DNA from: Pseudoramibacter porci
Lineage (GTDB): Bacteria > Bacillota > Clostridia > Eubacteriales > Eubacteriaceae
Reading direction: 5' to 3'
DNA: 33,453 bases
NCBI RefSeq assembly: GCF_009696145.1
Contig: NZ_VUMO01000016.1
Coordinates: 1 to 33,453, forward strand
Position numbers and translations under genes: made by a program. Positions 30,979 to 33,453 of this stretch are shown in pieces; within the stretch, counting starts at the first letter, position 1, and every line of letters starts with the position of its first letter. Below the pieces are notes generated by a model that was given only the letters and a program-made list of their open reading frames with translations, was not told where the DNA came from and did not search any database.

Positions 30979-31736
30979 ACCAGTGGATAAAAAACGAACA
31001 CGTGCGTTTCGCGTCCCTCGGCCAAGGCAGCGGGAGCAAGACGGCTTGCGTCGTCGACAACCATCAGTACTCGCTGCTGTGCTGGCTGAAGTGGTTTGAA
31101 CGGACGAAGACGCCGGCTGTGTTGGTCAGCATCGATTTCCATCCGGACACAGACCCGGCGTTTTGGCTTTACAGTTACCAAAAGGCTCTCGCCAAAGTGA
31201 CCGACCCATTGGATGAAGAGGCGGTTATGGCCGAACAGCAGCGCGTCCAGACAAAGCTTCTCGCACAGATGGATGCCTGCGATTTTGAATCGGTGGCGGC
31301 GCAGATGCCAAAAATGAATAACGACGAGCAGATCAACACGGCGATGGATCTGGGGATTTTGTCGGATTACCATATGATCAATTGTATGGCGGCCCATCAT
31401 TACGCATCGGGCACCCATTATTTGGTGCCGGAGGCTCATTTTGGCGACCTGTCCGATCAGATGTTTCAGGCCTGCGGTTTTGATCTGTCTATTTTGAAAG
31501 ATGCGCCAATCATTTTGGACATCGATCTGGATTATTTTCCGAAACCGTCCTTTGACACCGCTGGTGGGATTTTCAAGCAGCTTGTCAGGCGGTCGGAGAT
31601 GGTGACGATGGCGCGCTCCGAGTCGTATTTTCATTACCTCAAAAATGAGCAGGAGCGGACTTTTACGATAGATCAATGCGAGCACGCGTGCCTCGCACTT
31701 TTAAATCGCTGTTTGCCAATGGACGAGCCGGGCTGA
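30975..31736 (+). CDS. UPF0489 family protein, arginase-like metal-binding fold
   Basis: This 253-residue protein carries the UPF0489 hallmarks: VVDNHQYSLLCWLKW (D28, H30), SIDFHPDTD (D54, H56, D58, D60) and ILDIDLDYF (D182, D184, D186). The aspartate/histidine pattern resembles the two-metal site of arginases. Some UPF0489 relatives are peptide arginases that turn arginine into ornithine in ribosomal peptides; no precursor peptide or maturase is visible here, so the substrate is unknown. The start is fixed by the ATGA overlap with dusB and AAGGAA about ten bases upstream; the frame is open further back but that is shadow within dusB. It is followed by murE. Confidence 0.75.
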   Translation: MNQWIKNEHVRFASLGQGSGSKTACVVDNHQYSLLCWLKWFERTKTPAVLVSIDFHPDTDPAFWLYSYQKALAKVTDPLDEEAVMAEQQRVQTKLLAQMDACDFESVAAQMPKMNNDEQINTAMDLGILSDYHMINCMAAHHYASGTHYLVPEAHFGDLSDQMFQACGFDLSILKDAPIILDIDLDYFPKPSFDTAGGIFKQLVRRSEMVTMARSESYFHYLKNEQERTFTIDQCEHACLALLNRCLPMDEPG

Positions 31737-31743
31737 AATGTTG

Positions 31744-31749
31744 TATAAT
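31744..31749 (+). promoter_or_regulatory. Possible -10 box of murE
   Basis: A perfect TATAAT lies 51 bases before the murE ATG, just after the UPF0489 stop. The matching -35 position (GGACGA) is poor, so the promoter may be weak or activator-dependent. Confidence 0.4.
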
Positions 31750-31800
31750 GATAGACAGCGACAAGCTACGGATGAATATAAGAGAGCGAAGGGAAGCACA

Positions 31801-33279
31801 ATGAATTATCACGATTTATTAACAGATGAAGACATCATTGAAATTAAAAACGGCGAATTGACGGCGGACATTTCAGATGTGGTTTACGATTCGAGACAGG
31901 TACGGAAAAACGCGCTGTTTGTTGCGATTTTCGGTTTTGCAGCCGACGGCCATCAATATATCGAGTCAGCCATTGAAAAGGGGGCGGCCGTGATCGTGCA
32001 CCAGGCCGATCTGGCCCAATATCATGACGACGTCACTTACATCAAAGTTACGGATACGCGGAAGATGCTCGGGATTATCGCAAGCCGCTTTTTCGATCAC
32101 CCGTCGTCCAAATTAACGATTTCGGCCATCACCGGCACCAACGGGAAAACCAGCTCGACGTATTTTCTCACACGGATTTTAACGGAAGCCGGGAAAACCT
32201 GCGCGCGCATGGGCACCATCAATGATGAAATCGACGGTGAAATTTTTGACAACAAAGGCCGCACCACTTCCGAATCTCGGGACACCCAGGCCTTCATTGC
32301 GAAAGCGGTTGATTACGGCTGTACGGATCTTGTCATGGAAGCCTCTTCGCAGGCGCTGGATTTGGACCGTCTTGTCAACGTCGATTTTGACTACGCGCTG
32401 TTTACCAACTTGACCCAGGATCATCTGGATTATCACAAAACATTTGAAAATTATTTCTTGGCGAAAGCTAAGCTGTTTGACCAGACGAGCCAAGCGGCGA
32501 TCATCAATACCGACGACGAATGGGGCGTGAAGTTGGTGGACCGCATCCATCACCGCCATCGAGATCTCAAGGTCATCACTTACGGCACTTCAGACGATGC
32601 CGATTACAAAATTGAATCGATCGACTGCACGACGAAAGGCAGCCAGTTTACACTGCGCCACGGCGATGAAGAAGAAGGCGTATTCCTCGATGTGCTCGGC
32701 CGGTTTATGGTCTTTAACGCGGTGGGCACGATTATCGCGGCGCGCGAACAGGGCGTCGGCTGGGAGATCATTAAGAAAGCGCTGGCGGATGCGCCGGTGG
32801 TTGACGGTCGGATGGACCGCGTGCCGCTGGATTTGGATTTCGACGTCATCGTCGATTACGCCCACACGCCGGACGCCCTCGACAATATCCTGTCGACGGT
32901 TCGTGAACTGACGGACGGCAAAATCATCGCAGTCTTTGGCTGCGGCGGCGACCGCGACCATGGGAAACGCCCGAAAATGGGAAAAATTTCTGCGGAAAAA
33001 GCGGATTTCACGGTGCTGACCTCCGATAATTCCAGAACAGAGGATCCGGACAAGATCATCGACGATATCGAAGCAGCCGTTAAGCCGATTACGGATCAAT
33101 ATATTCGCGTGACCGACCGGCGGGAAGCGACGGCGGCAGCGCTGAAAATGGCGAAAAAAGGTGACGTGGTCATCTTTGCCGGCAAGGGCCACGAAAAAAC
33201 AGAAACGAGCCGGAACGGCGTTCGTCCTTATTACGAAAAAGAAGTCATTCAGGAAGTGGCCAAAGAACTCGGACTTTGA
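31801..33279 (+). CDS. murE: UDP-MurNAc-tripeptide synthetase (MurE)
   Basis: MurE adds the third, diamino acid residue to UDP-MurNAc-dipeptide. The 492 residues show the N-terminal DSRQV segment, the ATP loop GTNGKT (112-117), TNLTQDHLDYH, DYAHTPDAL and GCGGDRDHGKRPKM. The box that reads the third amino acid, DNPR in diaminopimelate enzymes, is DNSR (409-412) here: the arginine is kept, the proline is not. The start is ATG 31801 with GAAGGGA seven bases upstream; an in-frame ATG at 31738 precedes the probable -10 box. The gene is followed by a hairpin cut by the IS. Confidence 0.94.
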   Translation: MNYHDLLTDEDIIEIKNGELTADISDVVYDSRQVRKNALFVAIFGFAADGHQYIESAIEKGAAVIVHQADLAQYHDDVTYIKVTDTRKMLGIIASRFFDHPSSKLTISAITGTNGKTSSTYFLTRILTEAGKTCARMGTINDEIDGEIFDNKGRTTSESRDTQAFIAKAVDYGCTDLVMEASSQALDLDRLVNVDFDYALFTNLTQDHLDYHKTFENYFLAKAKLFDQTSQAAIINTDDEWGVKLVDRIHHRHRDLKVITYGTSDDADYKIESIDCTTKGSQFTLRHGDEEEGVFLDVLGRFMVFNAVGTIIAAREQGVGWEIIKKALADAPVVDGRMDRVPLDLDFDVIVDYAHTPDALDNILSTVRELTDGKIIAVFGCGGDRDHGKRPKMGKISAEKADFTVLTSDNSRTEDPDKIIDDIEAAVKPITDQYIRVTDRREATAAALKMAKKGDVVIFAGKGHEKTETSRNGVRPYYEKEVIQEVAKELGL

Positions 33280-33304
33280 CGGAAATTTGTATTTTTAAAT
33301 AACA

Positions 33305-33328
33305 AAGCTGCGGAATGCACCGCAGCTT
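33305..33328 (+). terminator. Hairpin after murE, T tract displaced by the IS
   Basis: AAGCTGCGG (33305-33313) pairs perfectly with CCGCAGCTT (33320-33328) around AATGCA, 25 bases after the murE stop. The next base begins the IS end (CAGACTG) instead of a T run. The opposite strand continues TGTTATTT, so it may once have been bidirectional. Confidence 0.7.
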
Positions 33329-33453
33329 CAGACTGTAGACAAAGTCTAGGGCAAACGCTCTAGGCTTTGTTTATTATCGCAATCATTTTTCACCTGTTGC
33401 CATACAACCGTGGTAAAATAGCAATAATAGAAACAGGCCATGCATTCAGTAAG
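33329..33453 (+). mobile_element. End of an insertion sequence (right copy, cut by window edge)
   Basis: This is the inverted, base-for-base copy of 1-125, starting with CAGACTG directly after the murE hairpin. It contains the 14-bp hairpin (33339-33370), then A+T-rich DNA with TAAAAT (33414-33419) but no properly spaced -35, and an ATG at 33440 that might begin a reading frame outside the window. No protein can be named. Confidence 0.65.
33339..33374 (+). terminator. Hairpin at the IS end, terminator-like
   Basis: ACAAAGTCTAGGGC (33339-33352) pairs with GCTCTAGGCTTTGT (33357-33370), with two G.U pairs in RNA, AAAC loop and TTATT after it. On the opposite strand the two wobble positions become mismatches, so the structure favours RNA made toward the IS interior, as expected for shielding a transposase from read-through. 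Confidence 0.6.

Noticed and set aside
30636-31736. Long form of the UPF0489 gene starting inside dusB
   Set aside because: The extra N-terminus is an Arg/Gly-rich shadow of dusB; the ATGA overlap at 30975 and the family start fit better.
1-33453. The whole window as a composite transposon bounded by two IS copies
   Set aside because: The interior is conserved housekeeping DNA in clostridial order; co-mobilisation of 33 kb of essential genes is unlikely. An assembly break at repeats explains the ends more simply.
1-33453. CRISPR array, prophage, rRNA or toxin-antitoxin genes
   Set aside because: No direct repeat array, phage protein, rRNA sequence or small paired frames of that kind were seen on either strand.

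Overview
The window looks like a core chromosomal segment of an anaerobic Firmicute of the class Clostridia (Eubacteriales). The evidence is gene order: spoVG-glmU-prs-pth-mfd-foldase-spoVB-like-mazG-hup-rqcP-divIC-ppx-tRNAs-tilS-hpt-ftsH-coaX-dusB is the order known from Clostridia, and hup between mazG and rqcP is a clostridial trait. The genes normally interleaved there in spore formers (spoVT, yabP, yabQ, spoIIE) are absent, so the organism is probably asporogenous. A Eubacterium/Pseudoramibacter-like host is a guess from this profile and was not tested.

Layout. 1-125 and 33329-33453 are identical in inverted orientation and look like the same end of two copies of one insertion sequence; each copy abuts a hairpin of terminator type. 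280-1005 (minus) is a GlpF-type aquaporin. 1293-8151 (plus) is addB-addA, the DNA break repair helicase-nuclease. 8196-11496 (minus) is murC, a divergent patatin-like protein and an orphan permuted microcompartment-shell (EutS/PduU-like) protein, read murC first. From 11714 almost everything is on the plus strand: spoVG, a glmU lacking its acetyltransferase half, prs, pth, mfd, a lipoprotein foldase, a SpoVB/MurJ-type flippase, mazG, hup, rqcP, divIC, ppx/gppA, four tRNA genes (Leu-UAA, fMet, Met, Glu-UUC), tilS, hpt, ftsH, a FlK-like hot-dog thioesterase, coaX, dusB, a UPF0489 (arginase-fold) protein and murE.

The genes join three housekeeping themes: cell wall precursors and division (glmU, murC, murE, flippase, divIC), translation and nucleotide supply (prs, hpt, pth, rqcP, tilS, dusB, tRNAs), and genome or protein quality control (addAB, mfd, hup, ftsH, foldase). 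Several promoters have near-consensus sigma-A boxes with 17-18 bp spacers.

Most worth a second look: the IS/terminator junctions; a textbook terminator-like hairpin inside the first 40 codons of mfd and a perfect 14-bp stem inside the first 23 codons of pth; the dyad embracing the -10 box of the tRNA operon; the orphan BMC protein beside a patatin with altered catalytic residues; the half-length GlmU; AddB without a Walker A motif; and UPF0489 next to a MurE with DNSR in place of DNPR. No single new multi-gene defence or biosynthetic system is evident. All calls are from reading the sequence; no database search was run.
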